From the NCBI RefSeq assembly GCF_000165425.1, contig NW_001799005.1, forward strand, positions 125,582-189,581: a stretch of 64,000 nt of DNA. The letters are read 5' to 3'. Each line of letters starts with the position of its first letter. Position 1 is the stretch's first letter. The notes beneath the pieces were generated by a model. The model was not told where the DNA came from, ran no database searches, and was given only the letters and a program-made list of their open reading frames with translations. The translations under genes were made by a program, and so were the position numbers. Positions 10,775 through 23,400 of the stretch are shown piece after piece. The stretch comes from Paramecium tetraurelia (taxonomy: Eukaryota > Ciliophora > Oligohymenophorea > Peniculida > Parameciidae).

Positions 10775-13350
10775 TCATTATGGCTGCTCTTATTACTTGA
10801 GCAATTTAAAGTAATCATTACACAATTCTAAACCCTAAGCAAGCTTGTTCTCAATAATTTATGAAGATTTCTTAGAATTTGATTTTCTTGTATCGTCAAT
10901 ATGCTTCTTGGTTTTTTAAGCATAAGTACAATCATCAAATAACAATTATACGTCTTAATATTATTCCTAAAATAAATGGAATTTAAACCTTTATTGAATT
11001 GCTAGAGGAAATTTTAATATTAACATTTAATTTTCTTGGTTCTCCTCTATCTATCATTGCTTCCACATCCTTTATTTTAGCATGATATATAATGTGAGCC
11101 CATTCTTTTTTAACTATTTATGTTTCCATGATGATAAAGTTTTCGTCATCCTCCATCCAAAAGCTAATTTAAGTTGTTTAATTACCATTCTCCAGAAGTA
11201 CAAGCCTAAAGTTTATCTTTAATTGTCTTAGCTGAGATCCGACATGATAATAATTAACAACCATCAGGTGGTTCATAGTTTTACCCAATTATCCAAGAGT
11301 TTGTAATATTTATTTTTTATAAGATTTATGAATTTCCATTTTAATTGATTTTCTCCTGACTTATGATCTAAAAGCTATGGATATTATTTTTAATTACAAC
11401 ACAAGATCTATCATAAAAAAAATAGCTAAGTCCTTGATCGCAATTTCTTTTAACCCAACAGGTTGTCTGTACATTATATCTACATTACCATCATATTTGT
11501 CTATTATAGGAGAGAATGCTAAGTAATCTAAGTTAGGTTTCAGAATTTTTAGATTTAAACTAATTTATAATTAAAAATAGCTAACTTGTATTTGTTATAT
11601 ATTATTTCATATTATGAAACAACTACTTCGTGGTATTAGTTTTACTTAATCATCTAACTCATTTTAATTATAGTATAATTATAGACTTCATATAATTTAT
11701 TAATTGTTTCTCTTTCTAAAATAAGCTTATCTAAATTTATAAAATGAATAATTATTTAGCATGTCAATATTATAGTGCATAATCTAAGTGATGGATCTAT
11801 CAAAAATATGTCTAATAGTTAATATATTATTTGATTTCTTTCTTTGATTATGATATTCGTGTTGGCCTCTTAAAATAAACAAATTCTTAAAATATCTTTG
11901 TCCTTAAACAATAAAACTGATTTTATTAAATTTAATAATAAAAAGAGTAGATTATCATCTTTTGTTTGTAAATAAATCATTAAATTATTTCTAATTTTGT
12001 TTTGGGACATTTCTTCTTATCCATTGTTTAATAATAATTATTTACAATAGAATAATACATGATCATTATCAGTAATGCCCAAAACTCTATTTATTAATTC
12101 AATTTCTGTATCGCAAGCTTCCTCTTTCTGTGCATAAGTTTGTATATCAAATAATTGATTTGCTTAACTTACCAATACATCTTAATGTTAATCCCAAAAA
12201 TTTTTAAAACTCCATGAGTATAAATAAGATCGTGGTTATCCGACATTAAATTCTAGTAAATGACAGAGTTTCTTTTACAAAGAAGGACTGAACAACAGTA
12301 AAAGAATATTTTTTGATAAATTTGTTGTATTAAAGTTATTGATTAAATGAGTTGTAAGATGCAATGTAAAAGAAATCGATAAGGTTTCTTTTTTCTAAAA
12401 TAAAATGCCTCCTAGCATTGCTGGAATTACTGTGTAGGTTAATAATGAATTGTCTAAGATCTAATATTTGTATAATCAATTATTATACATTTGAGATTTC
12501 TGGGCAAAATGCATAAATGTCATTCAGAAAATAAAATACATCTACTAAGTCATCCATTTTCTCTTTAACATCAACATTTCCTTCTAGAACTTCTTTGTTT
12601 GCCTCAAGCCATACATGCTTCAAATAACAAGAGAAGTGAACAAAAAATAATATAAATGGGAATCTTGTCAAATATTTTTTTAATACAGGGTTTTATACTA
12701 GTTAGATAAGATAATTTTATACTTTTCATTATTCCAAGTATTATAGTTCTTACTGCAGTTCTAACCATGATTTCTTTGTGATTATAAAATTTTGTTGCTT
12801 ACCACAATAATGGAAAGACACTCATTCTTTAGTTGAAAAATAATTGTACATTATCTACATCTATTCTCAAAGCCAAGCTTTTTAATAATGAGATATAATA
12901 ATCAACAATTTCTTCATCAGTGAAATCATAATTATACATTATTAAATCCTAAATGACTGGATGAGACAGAAGATAATTTACATTTTCTTTATTTGTCAAA
13001 TTAGCTCTAATTGATACGAATAATAAATTACAATAAAATAGCAAAACTTTAAATTATTCCAATAATAATTTCTTTGAAGCTTGACCTTTACATTATCTTT
13101 AATAATTTCTCGGCAATGTTTTCTTCAAAAAAATAACTAGTTTAATTAATAAGGAATACTCAAAAAAATCTGAATTGTTTTAATCTCCCCAAATTGAAAA
13201 TTCACAAATTAATTCCACTTTTTCACAAATTAACTACTTACTTTTGTTATCAATGATATTTGAATATTGAAGTAATTCTTGATAATGTTACTTATATTAT
13301 TCTAATGTGTATTCAGAAGAGCCATTTTACTTTTTATTACCCTTGTTCAT
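10775..13350 (-). CDS. CLEC16A/Gop-1-like FPL-domain protein
   Basis: The product starts MNKGNKKQ at 13350 and ends at TGA 10775-10777. The N-terminal part matches the FPL domain of CLEC16A: an 'IWGDQNNSDFFEY' segment, then DFTDEEIVDYYISLLKSLAL, then YNHKEIMVRTAVRT (human CLEC16A has very similar FNHPESMVRIAVRT). A later segment on the same strand (12483-12671) fits the 'LNDI' region of the domain. The C-terminal region contains a W/D-rich strand and ends in a Lys/Gln-rich tail. At least two 22-nt introns near 11190 and 10985 restore the frame. Known family role: endosome-lysosome traffic and autophagy/mitophagy control. At roughly 800 residues it is shorter than human CLEC16A (about 1,050). 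Confidence 0.82.
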
Positions 13351-14278
13351 TAGAAATAAAATAAATATTTATATAAATATATTATTAATGTATTCCATAT
13401 CAATATAGTATATTTTTTCAGATTACATTTTTCCTCATCTTTCCTAAATAGAAGACTGATTTTTTCGCATTTTTCTTTGGTCGACAAGCAATGCTCCTCC
13501 ACCTAAAAATAATGAAAAATTTTGAGATTATGATTCATCTTTATTTTAACTATGCTTAATTAAAAAGATATTATAATTTTTCTCAAGTGTTTTAGTACTT
13601 CTATAAAAATATAAAGCAAATTGTGTAAAGATTTCAAGTAATAAAATCGATATTATTTTATTTCTAGAATTTCTAAAGGCCACATTTAAAATAGAAATGA
13701 ACATGTATCATGTTATAAGGTTGTTATGTTACAATTTTTATTGTAATATTTATTCTTGAACTATTTCAATTAATTCAATTATTTGATGATTTTATTGTGT
13801 TTATTCATGTTAATGAAGAAATGAATTTCTTAACTTTGGTTATTAAGAAAGTTTTCAGAATATTTCTTAATGATTTTCATGCTCTATCTAAAGTTTAAGA
13901 TTATTTGTTATTTCTAATTAATAGTTATTAAAATTACAAATATATAGGTTTTATATTAATTTTCCATTTTAACTCCTTTTCTTTTTGATAGAATTTGTAA
14001 ACTAACAATAGTTTCGGATATTACTTAGATTATATAGACTTTCACTTCAACCATTCTCTCTTTATTAATCGACTCTATAAATAGTGTAATATGCAAATTA
14101 AAAAATATAAATTTATTATTTGATATGAAATAAATAATAATATATCAAATTATCGTTTCAGTTTTGTTTTTTAGGGATAGAATCAGGAATGATATTAACT
14201 TAAATTAAATTGAGTATCTTTACCTGCAGTTAATGAGAATATTTCATAAATATATAAAATATTATATATTATCAAAAG
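13351..14278. other. AT-rich intergenic region
   Basis: No firm gene. A 71-codon minus-strand ORF starting near 13551 reads without introns and its TGA overlaps the ATG of the CLEC16A-like gene (ATGA overlap). Its middle is charged and Cys-containing, but nothing else supports it. The rest is plain AT-rich DNA between two divergently oriented genes. Confidence 0.45.
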
Positions 14279-14809
14279 ATGAATGAAAAAATCGATCATC
14301 ATTTAGAGATGCAGGAGACAAATTATATGCTGCTTTAGTAATTTGAAAAAGCGACTGAATTGCAAGAACAGGAAACCCAAAATAGATATTATGATCATTC
14401 AGATCTATCTTCGCCAACAAGGTAGTCAAAGAAAAAAGAAAGAATAGTGGAATAATTATTAGCAAATAGGGCAAGATTTAATGATAGAACAGCATTATTT
14501 AATTTAGTCAATACTTTACAATTGGTAAATGATTCGACTAAGTTTTAGGCTATAACTCTATACAATTTAAGCTCAATTATTAATATAGAAGGATAATCAA
14601 ATTTAAAATTTTATGACACTACTTAAATCTATAGCTTTTACGTTTGGAATTAGCAAGGATCATTACACGTTTATTACTTAATTATCATTTATAATAATGG
14701 TTCATATTTTAAAATTATTAACGTGTTTGGTGGGTACTAATTAAATTTATAGAATTAGGTTATTTTTGTGTTGTATAAAAAAGTGAAAAATTGTTATCAA
14801 TTTTTATGA
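14279..14809 (+). CDS. Hypothetical protein, possibly truncated
   Basis: ATG at 14279 opens 176 codons to TGA at 14807. The first about 105 residues look like genuine protein: a Gln/Glu-rich helix, a Ser/Pro/basic linker, then a compact helical segment (NRARFNDRTALFNLVNTLQL). That helical part faintly resembles the first helices of a cyclin box, but the match is too weak to name. The last about 70 residues are Tyr/Ile/Asn-rich and less convincing. Either an intron was missed or the 3' half has decayed. Confidence 0.45.
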
Positions 14810-15104
14810 TGTTAACTTTCACCTGTGTAATAACTAGAGGCATTATAACTATATTATTAATAATTGATTATAGTTAAATAGAACTAACCTAATCTTATAT
14901 ATATGGAGATTCTGATTAAGTAGCTTAATCTTAAGCTGTACAATTCACGATAGTTTTGATTCTGTTTGTCCGCAGTTGAAATTATTATGGGGTTGTAAAG
15001 CCTCTTATTGGCAGGATAAGCTAAGAAAAAATATAAATGTATAATAATTCGTTTATATTTATCAAGCTATGCGAATTAATGAAAAGAAAATTGCTGCTCA
15101 TTAC
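14810..15104. other. Intergenic, nothing recognised
   Basis: AT-rich spacer between the 3' ends of two convergent genes. No RNA gene or repeat recognised. Confidence 0.5.
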
Positions 15105-17171
15105 TCAATAGCATATTAGATTATGTTAAGATAATTTATAATTTGATTTTGTATAATAAATATAAAGATTTATGAAATTTTTAATAATGATAAACTAATA
15201 ATATTTGTATAAACAAGCATTATCGAGCTATTTTTTCGATTGATCTTAACGATGTGAAGATTTTTTAACATTAAATTAATAAGGTTTATTTATACCTGAT
15301 TCTACTATATTTAAATTGAAAATTCCACTTAAAAGTAATTTGTAATTGATTACTTAATTTTCGCTATTTAAATTATAAGATTAGAAGGATTTTTTGATAT
15401 CAATCTATGTGTTTTTGACAAAAAAATTACCCCCCACCAGCCCTAAACTTATCACAGAATCAAAAATACAATAATCCTCATAAACATCATCTGAAAGTAT
15501 TTTTTGGTTTTCGTCTTTAAATTAAATTTGAAATTTGTTTAGAATGAATACTTCAATTTAGTTTATTTTACTAGCTTTTAATTCTTTATAAAGATTTTAA
15601 TCATCTGTTAAAATATTTTTATTTAATTGAATTTATATCCTTGCCTCATTATTTTCTTTTAAAAATGTTTTCTATATTTTCTCGCGTAATTAAATTACAG
15701 TTTCTTCAGTTGAGGCTTGCATTTTTAGGGTTTATTAAATTGGAGAAATTAATATTTCATAAGGAATTATGTTTTTAAACTCAAAAAATATATTCAGAGA
15801 TTACAATTCAAGATCCATTATTGATTTAGATTAATTAAAAGAATCATTTAAAAATATGGAATAATCCTCAGGTATTTAATGGTTTTTTTTAAGATTTTCT
15901 TCTATTTGCTTTAAAGAAATTGTTATTGAGACATTCTGAGAATACTCCTTATTTAAGTATTTGAATCGAAACAGATAGTTCCCATCACAAGTTACAATAT
16001 TTTTCATTATTTACCTTTTTTTCGATACTATAAACTCTAGATTGATTTCAGTTTCCTTACCTTAAACTAAATCTTAAATGGTAGTATTTTCTTTAACCTA
16101 TTATCCTTTATAAAAATATTAAATAAAAAGATTATCTTATAGATGTATAAGTTAATCTAAAGCATTAATAGATTATATGGATGAGAAATTCTTGACGTAT
16201 ATTTAAGATGGGTTTCTTTAATTTACAAGTGTGATTATAATATCAGATATATGGGTTTTATAATTTAGATTTTAATTTGTTATTACAATTGTGCTATTAT
16301 TTAATATCATTTCATCTACAATCAAAGCTTAATGATTTAATGTCATTTTTCCATACTATAAATGAAGAACCAAATCATCGATAATATTAAATTCTCTTTT
16401 GATCAAATCACATAAAGTACTTACTTTTTAATTTGAATTAATCTTAATCTTCTTTTAGATGCCATCACTCAATTAAATCAAATATTATGGTTCCTCTACA
16501 ATTTCTATTTACACATCATAGATATTAGGATATAATTAATATAATTCAAGATCGTGATCAATAGTTTTATTCAAGGATTTTAATTAGATGATATTATTAA
16601 TTTATTTTTTGCCTCTTATATAAGCGATTAATTTATGAATCTTCCAAGTAGATGGTAAAAACTCTTTAAATATTAGATGTTTAAGTGTGAAACTTACAGG
16701 CAATAAAATCTAAATAGAAACTTAACTATTATTAGATATTCCAGTTTAAAACCACATAGTGTCTAATTTATGAGGCCCACTTTTGCATAAAATATTGATT
16801 AAATGATCTTTGTATGGTTTTTTGAATTTAGGTTTAAATTAATTCTCATAGTCTGCTATTTTGTCTATATAATCGACTTGTAGAGTAAAATTTAAATTTT
16901 CACAAATACAATTGATCTGCAACTATTAGGAATAATAAAATTAAAGTTATTCTAAATTCTGATTTTCTTATGCTAGAATTTCTAGGATTGATTTATCGAT
17001 ATCAAGTTCTTTATTTTTGAGCATTAATTTAAGATTTACAGTTGAAATTATATTTTGAGGGAATAATTTCTAATAGATTTCCTAGCAATTTTGTCTTATA
17101 GTTAATAAGGTATTGCATTCAATAATTTTAATTTGATTCAATTGCGGAATTTCAATGGGTAACTAAATCAT
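15105..17171 (-). CDS. Tandem ubiquitin-like-fold repeat protein (paralog A)
   Basis: A single uninterrupted frame of 688 residues runs from ATG at 17171 to TGA at 15105. It consists of about eight diverged segments of 70-80 residues. Each is built like a ubiquitin fold: a beta hairpin, a helix, a 'L.Y.GK.L' type turn-strand and a short 'I.DL/I.D' helix before the last strand. Examples are LHLQYGKMTLNHQ, then IVDEMILNNSTIVI, and IQYFYKGQQVKENTTIQDLV. No C-terminal Gly-Gly is present, so conjugation like ubiquitin is not expected. The architecture matches the larger protein at 42333-45203. The last about 100 residues (after SLGLVGGNFF) are less clear and end in a Tyr/Lys-rich tail. No named family was recognised. 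Confidence 0.72.
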
Positions 17172-17239
17172 CAATAGGAGGAAATAATTATTTAATGATA
17201 GAAAGATTAATATTTATTGTAGAAATAAATTGTTTGTTA

Positions 17240-18180
17240 GTATATACAAATGGATCCATTCAGAAGAAAAAGAAAATAATTAGAAAATAAATTTTATATA
17301 TTGAATAATCTAATTAGGAGAAATGATAGTGGAAAACAATGATATTTTAGAAAACCCAAGTTTACATTTCGGTTCATGTAAATATTGAAGTAGAAACATA
17401 TCTCATGATTATTGATAGAAGAAAATTCTCTAAAAAAAAGGGTTTTAACAATTCTCAATATTTATATATGATAGAAAAATAATTGGATTTATGTAATGCA
17501 ACAGCAGCAATTGAAAAACAATAATTCGATTTGGTTTTATGATAATAAAAAAATGTAGTTTGGATTTGTAATTAAGTATTTTTCGAAAAACCATAGAGAA
17601 TAATTAAAATTTCAGTTAACAATTAGAGGAAAAGATTATTAGATATGAGATTATTCTTTTTTTTGATGCAACAGTTATCCTATATTTTGATAGTAAGAAG
17701 ATCTTTAAATCTTTGATGTTATAATTTAATACCATTATGAATAAGTCTTAATTATATTCCTCTCATTTTGATTGATATAAATATTACAATTTACTTTATA
17801 AATGTAATCTAATTGATGAAGGATATTATGAAGTAATGTAAGCATTTTTAAACGAAGAATTAACTTATGAAAATACAATTACAAAAAGAATGTGGATCTT
17901 CTAATAATATCTTGATATAAATTTAATTAGAAGATATATGAATAAAAAGCTCAAATTTGTAATTAAGGGCTTTATATTGAAATTTCAATAAATGAGAGAA
18001 AAGTTTTATTATATTTTGTAGTTAATGTTATTTCAACATCAGATCTTCTAATTAAGAAGAACGATGGAAAATATATGGCAATTAAATAATCTTTCCAGTT
18101 ACTTAATTATATATGACAAAAATGTGTTCAATAACGAAATGAAATTGGTTAATCTAAAAGTTTACAACATTTTTTATGTT
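17240..18180 (+). pseudogene. Degenerate or unresolved gene
   Basis: Several blocks with good coding character lie in different frames: MDPFRRKRKQLENKFYILNN at about 17250, MIVENNDILENPSLHFG at about 17323, a Gln-rich block from about 17498 (MQQQQLKNNNSIWFYDNKK) running through EEKIIRYEIILFFDATVILY, and YYEVMQAFLNEELTYENTI at about 17830. Some junctions fit 22-25-nt introns, but an in-frame TGA near 17777 and at least two frame changes could not be resolved. It is a decayed gene, or one with errors and missed introns. Product unknown. Confidence 0.4.
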
Positions 18181-18212
18181 AATCTCTATTTTACTGTTTT
18201 TTATTATTTTAT

Positions 18213-19280
18213 ATGTCTTCTAATAAAAATTTAGAGTAATCTCCAGAATCACAAAGTGTTAGAAATTCAATTCGTCACTAATCGTTAAATTAGAGTGTAC
18301 ATGAATTCTCTGGATACAAAGAAAAAATGTAAGATCTAATGTTACCCAATGTTGAATTTGTGGATCCATAAAATTTTAAGAAATAAAATGAATGCATAGT
18401 TTGTAGCATTGAATTTACCTAGACTAATAGATAGCATCATTGTAGGTAATAATCTTATTGATATTGCTATTTTAGAATGTGTGGAAATTCATGTTGCGGA
18501 GTATGTTCACAAAAGACAATCAATAAGAATAGAGTTTGTGATATTTGCTATATGAAAGCATCTCAAATAACTGCTGAAAAAAAGAGGACCAAATTTTTAC
18601 AAACCTTAAAGGAATCTGCAAAAAAATTAAGAAAACATATAGAATAAGCAGAAAAGAAGAAATAAGAATTATAAGAGGAACGAGATGCTCAAAAGGATAA
18701 ATCACAGATTGATTTAAAGGTAATAGAAAAAGAAACAGAAGATTATAGATTGAAGTATTCTCAAAAAACATAGGATAAGTGTTTATATGAACAAGAAGTT
18801 GAAGAAATAAAAATGAAAATATCTGAACTTAATTCGCTTAAAGAATAAATCTAATAGGAGTATTAGGAAAAGGAATAAGAAATAAGAGCCTATGATACTA
18901 ATTTATATTTAAGGGATCAAGAATTGAATGATAAAAAGACCTAATTATAAAGGTTAAGATAATAAAAAGAAGAATTAGAAAATATGTCTAATCGAATTGA
19001 ATAAAACCCAGAATTAGCTGAAGAAATTAATATTCCGGAGCCTATTTAGCCTATATTATAAGAATAGTCATAATAATAATGGTATAACACTAACATTGAT
19101 ATTGATGAAATTATGTATGGAAATACTGATAATTCTAAGGATTCAACAACATTAATTAAGCAAGAATAGCCACAATAGCAGCCTAAGAAATAAGAAGTTA
19201 AAAAACCAAATAAACCAAATAAACCAAAGGAAAATGATGAAACTGAAGATGAAGATAAATATAAATGCATTATTTTCTGA
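18213..19280 (+). CDS. FYVE-type zinc finger coiled-coil protein with CaaX end
   Basis: 345 residues with one 30-nt intron (18446-18475) inside the finger. Residues about 65-110 form a FYVE-like finger: CIVC, then RQHHCR-MCG, then C..C, then RVCDICY, the usual four Cys pairs with the R-x-H-H-C-R phosphoinositide-binding core. A long Glu/Lys/Gln-rich coiled coil follows (about 120-250), then an acidic/Pro-Lys tail. The last residues are KCIIF, a CaaX-type box whose final Phe favours geranylgeranylation. FYVE fingers bind PI3P on endosomes; a lipid anchor plus a FYVE finger would give two membrane contacts. It converges with VTA1, another endosomal (ESCRT) factor, 20 bp away. Confidence 0.88.
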
Positions 19281-19300
19281 TTTACAATATTAAGTGAATA

Positions 19301-19766
19301 TCACTAACTATCTAATAATTATTATATCATTCCAATGGTTTTTTGAATCTAATCTTTAGCATTTTAATATTTTTTAAAATCTATTTCAGATATAGCTTAT
19401 TGCAAAACAGTTTTAGCTTAGTTTCTTGTTTAAACTTATTCAATTGATGTTAATTTAATAGTTTCTGCCTTTCCTTATTAAACTAAAAATAATTAAATTA
19501 GCAATACTTTATGTTTGTTGTTAAGGTTATTGTTATTATTATTAATATTGGTGTTATTAGTTTTATTATTATTATTACTACTATTATTATTACTATTATA
19601 GTAATTATTATTACTATTATTACTATTATAATTATAATTACTATTATTAATATTATTACTATTGTTACTATTGTTATTATTACTATTGTTATTATGGTAA
19701 AGGTTAGGGATTTTAACTTTAAGGTGCTACAGGTTAGATTGGTTGTTAAATAATTGCTGATTTATC

Positions 19767-19801
<35 letters not shown>

Positions 19802-20408
19802 GAACTTAATTCTACGATTGATGCTGTGACATTTAAATTTATTATTGTGCAATTTATTCAAGCTCCTCTTCAATTGGATCTTTGGGTTTTGGTTTGATCA
19901 AGGAAGGATCCTTGATTTTTTTATGTTATTCAACCATCTTGAATTTTGCATACTTAACTAGAGAATTAAAGTAAAAGATTACGCTTTTCTTATTGATCTT
20001 AAGTCAATGGTTCGAAGTATTGGAGTACTTCAATGGACTTTTGGACTGATCCAAACATATGGAGGAGTTCTTATGAAACTTCTCCATCCCTTTCTCTGGT
20101 ATCTGCATCATAAAAGAACTTGTAAACAAACTCTGTATAATGTTTTTTATTCTCTTCTTTATTCTACAACTAGGGATTCTGTGCCTTTAAACCTTCCAAC
20201 TCAGTTATTAATTATTAGAGCATCTGTAAGTAGCTCTAAAAAGAGATAAATGGAATTATACTTATTGCTGGGTTTTTTTGTAGAGTGCATGCAATTTTTA
20301 GGCAACATAGGCTTTGGCAATATAGGCAAAAGTAATATTGAAAGTACTAAGTTGCTGAGAGTGATGGAGTAGAGCTTGTATTTGCTTGAATTCTGGATTT
20401 GATTGCAT
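19301..20408 (-). CDS. VTA1: VTA1/LIP5 homolog, Vps4 cofactor
   Basis: 343 residues after removal of three introns of 26, 25 and 25 nt. The N-terminal helical MIT-like region starts MQSNPEFKQIQ and includes 'AYIAKAYVAQKLHAL', matching the 'vvAYYCRLYA' helix of VTA1. Next comes HYTEFVYKFFYDADTRERDG and EKLKYAKFKMVEQ, the conserved 'ALKMF..AD..DR.G' and 'KYA.WKA' blocks. A long Gln-rich linker follows, encoded mostly by TAA/TAG, then a C-terminal helical domain (DFKKYQNAKDQIQKTIGMI) like the Vps4-binding VTA1 domain. Known role: stimulates the Vps4 ATPase that disassembles ESCRT-III. Confidence 0.9.
19511..19800. repeat. Trinucleotide (ATT/TAA) low-complexity tracts encoding poly-Gln
   Basis: Two blocks (about 19511-19700 and 19764-19800) of plus-strand TTA/TTG/ATT triplets. 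On the minus strand they read TAA, TAG and CAA, all glutamine in this code, inside the VTA1 linker. The distal block is an almost pure (TTA)n run of about 11 units. Confidence 0.9.
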
Positions 20409-20476
20409 GTCTAAATTATTAATATATATATTAATATGTATTGTGGGGAGAGAGTAATAATAATTTTAAAAAAGAA

Positions 20477-23400
20477 ATGGACGAAGATTAGAAAGACTAG
20501 AATAGCGAGATTTAGATGAAGCGGGCAGACTCTCAGGCAGGGGTGCTAGAAATGCAACCACCTTAGATAGGTGTAGAGCAAACATCTTAGCAAGTGCCAG
20601 AGGCGGATCAGGAAGATGATGATTGTAAGATTGATTTTGATATTTTAAATTAGAGGTCGTATAGACTTAAGTCGTGTAAGGGGATTAGTAGGTGGTTTAA
20701 AAGAGTGGGGCTCAGAATGGAATGAATTCTCAATCCAACATCCATTAATCAGCAATAATAAATAAACATGTTTAAGACATGTTGGATTAATCAGTTTATT
20801 AAGTTCCAAAGAATGATGAAGTAGATCCACCTAAGGAGGATGCACCAAATCCTATTTTAGATTTGATACCTGAAGATTACTACCCTCCGGATGACTGGCA
20901 ACCTGAGAATCAGGATTAGACACCGCCTTTGATTCATCCAGACACAATTTAATTCCATGATTGCTTCGGAATGGATTCAAATAAGAAAAGCAATTTGTGG
21001 TTGATAGATTCATAAACTTTTGTGTATGCAAGTAGTATCAGTTACCATTTTTATAATTTTGTATAAGGAACCAATGAAATATTTTTCAGTAGAGACGGGG
21101 GTGGTATAGGTAGTGTTGCAGTTCACCCGTCAAGAAAATATTATTCAGTAGCAGAGAAAGGATCATTTCCTAATGTTTACATCTATGATGCTTCTCATAA
21201 ATTATACAGAATATTGATGAAGGGAACTGAAAGATCATATTCCAATTCGAATTTTTCCAAGGATGGTGATAAGTTTGCAACTGTCGGTTCCTCTCCTGAT
21301 TACTAAATCTGCATTTGGGACTGGAGACAAGAGAAAATACTCTTGAAGGCAAAAGCATTTTCATAGGAAGTGTATAAAGTAGGATTTTCTGAATACAATG
21401 TAAATCAATTGGCTACAAGTGGTATGGGTCATATCAAATTTTGGAAGGTGGCAGAGACCTTTACAGGACTTAAATTAAAGGGTGAAATTGCAAAATTTGG
21501 TTAAGTAGAGTTATCTGATGTGTATGCTTTTTATCCATTCCCTGATGGAAAAGTATTGAGTGGAACTGAATATGGTCGTTTAATTCTTTGGGAAGGAAAT
21601 GTAATCAAAGTGGTCATAGGAATTTCAGAGGAGGAACCATGCCATAAAGGAGCCATCGAATCCATATTCTTATACAAAGATTGTATCATAAGTGGTGGAA
21701 AGGATGGATTTCTACGATCTTGGAAGTTAACTGAATTGGATCAAGCTGAAGGAGATGATTAACTCAATTATTACACTCAACCTATAAAATCCTTAGAATT
21801 GGTTGATGATGGAGAAAATGCACAAATTATTTAGGTTGTCACTGATGAACATTTTTGGTTGATTGGTGATCAAGGAGGTAGAGTTTGGAGAGTTGATTGG
21901 GAAACTGGAAAGAAAGAGATAGTATATAGAAACAACTCTGGTGCCTATTTGGATCTTGCACCTTCTCCTTAGTTGAATGCTGCCATAACTGTTGGAGATG
22001 ATGGAGCCATTACTTTGTGGGATTATGTTAAGAGTGAATAGACATACAAACGTAAATTTGCTAAGAAAGCTACTTGCATCTAATGGATGCCCTTTACTAT
22101 GACTAATAAGGGTAGAGTTGTTGTTGTTGGATACAGTAATGGAATAGTTCGATTCTTATTGCTCAATTAAGATACCTTTGTGTTATTGAATGTCTAAAAA
22201 GTTCATCCACATCCTATTTAAAAAATAATTGTCGCTAGCAACACCAATTATGTAGCTGTGTTATCCACAAAGGGTGAGATATTCTTTCTTAAATACTCCG
22301 ATTCCAATATTCAAGACATATAAGCCTACTGTTTATGGGAAACAAAATTGAGTATCAATGATTTCTGTTTTGATAAAACTGGAACTAAAGTTTTGATGGC
22401 TTGCAAGGATGGTTATCTTTATGAGGCTATTGTACCAAGTGATGTCGATAATAGTGAAAATTATCTTTAAGAATTTAATGCTAATAAATATTTAGTGAGA
22501 ATGATGGAATCTTAAAAACCCAAGAAGGAGGATCTTGATTTATAGTTCCTAATGAAACTGAAGGATGACAAAATGCCAGATGTTGAGTGGGATCCTGCAA
22601 GCATCATGAATGTCGTTTATTATGGAGATAAGGTATTTTGCACAGCAGAAGGAAAATACTTAGGTTGTTGTTATATCATAGATCTTAATAAAGATAGACC
22701 AGTAGAAATGATCCCTATATCAAAGATGTAGACATATCATTTGGATTATAAGGATGATGTATTGACTATAGGATATAAAAATGGACAGTGGGATATTCGT
22801 CACAAAACAGATTTTAGTAAATAGATTAATAAATAGTCACATGACATGGATTATGGTCGTGTTCGTAAAGTAGGTTTGACTTTTGATAGAACTGGAGTGC
22901 TGAGTGTTAGTGATGATGGAACATTCTATGTTTACAAGATAGATTTCTAAAATTTCTTGATGTAATTGAGTGGTAATGAGGTTGCAGATTTCCAATACCC
23001 AGAATTTACAATGGGCATCAATAGTGGAACATTTGCTGAAGAAATTGCCTTTGAAGAAGTTCAAGATATATTGGATGATACTATATATTCAATTCAATAA
23101 GCAAAATTGTTAGCTGAAGAAGATAATCGAAGAAATGAGGCAAATAAGAAGAAGGAAACTGTTAAATCTCGTATTTTGTAATTAAGAGAACAGTTCTCAT
23201 AAGTAAGACAGAAGAATCAGACAGCAGAAGATGCTGCCAAATTGACAGAAGATGAATTGTGTGTGGATCCTGAGTATAAGTAGATGTTGTTGGATAGAGT
23301 AGCTGAAGATGTTGAGGAAACCAGATTAGAATTAGAGTGGGATAGAACCTTGGCAAAAATGAAGGCTGACAAGTTGAAAGCATATATGATTGATGAACTT

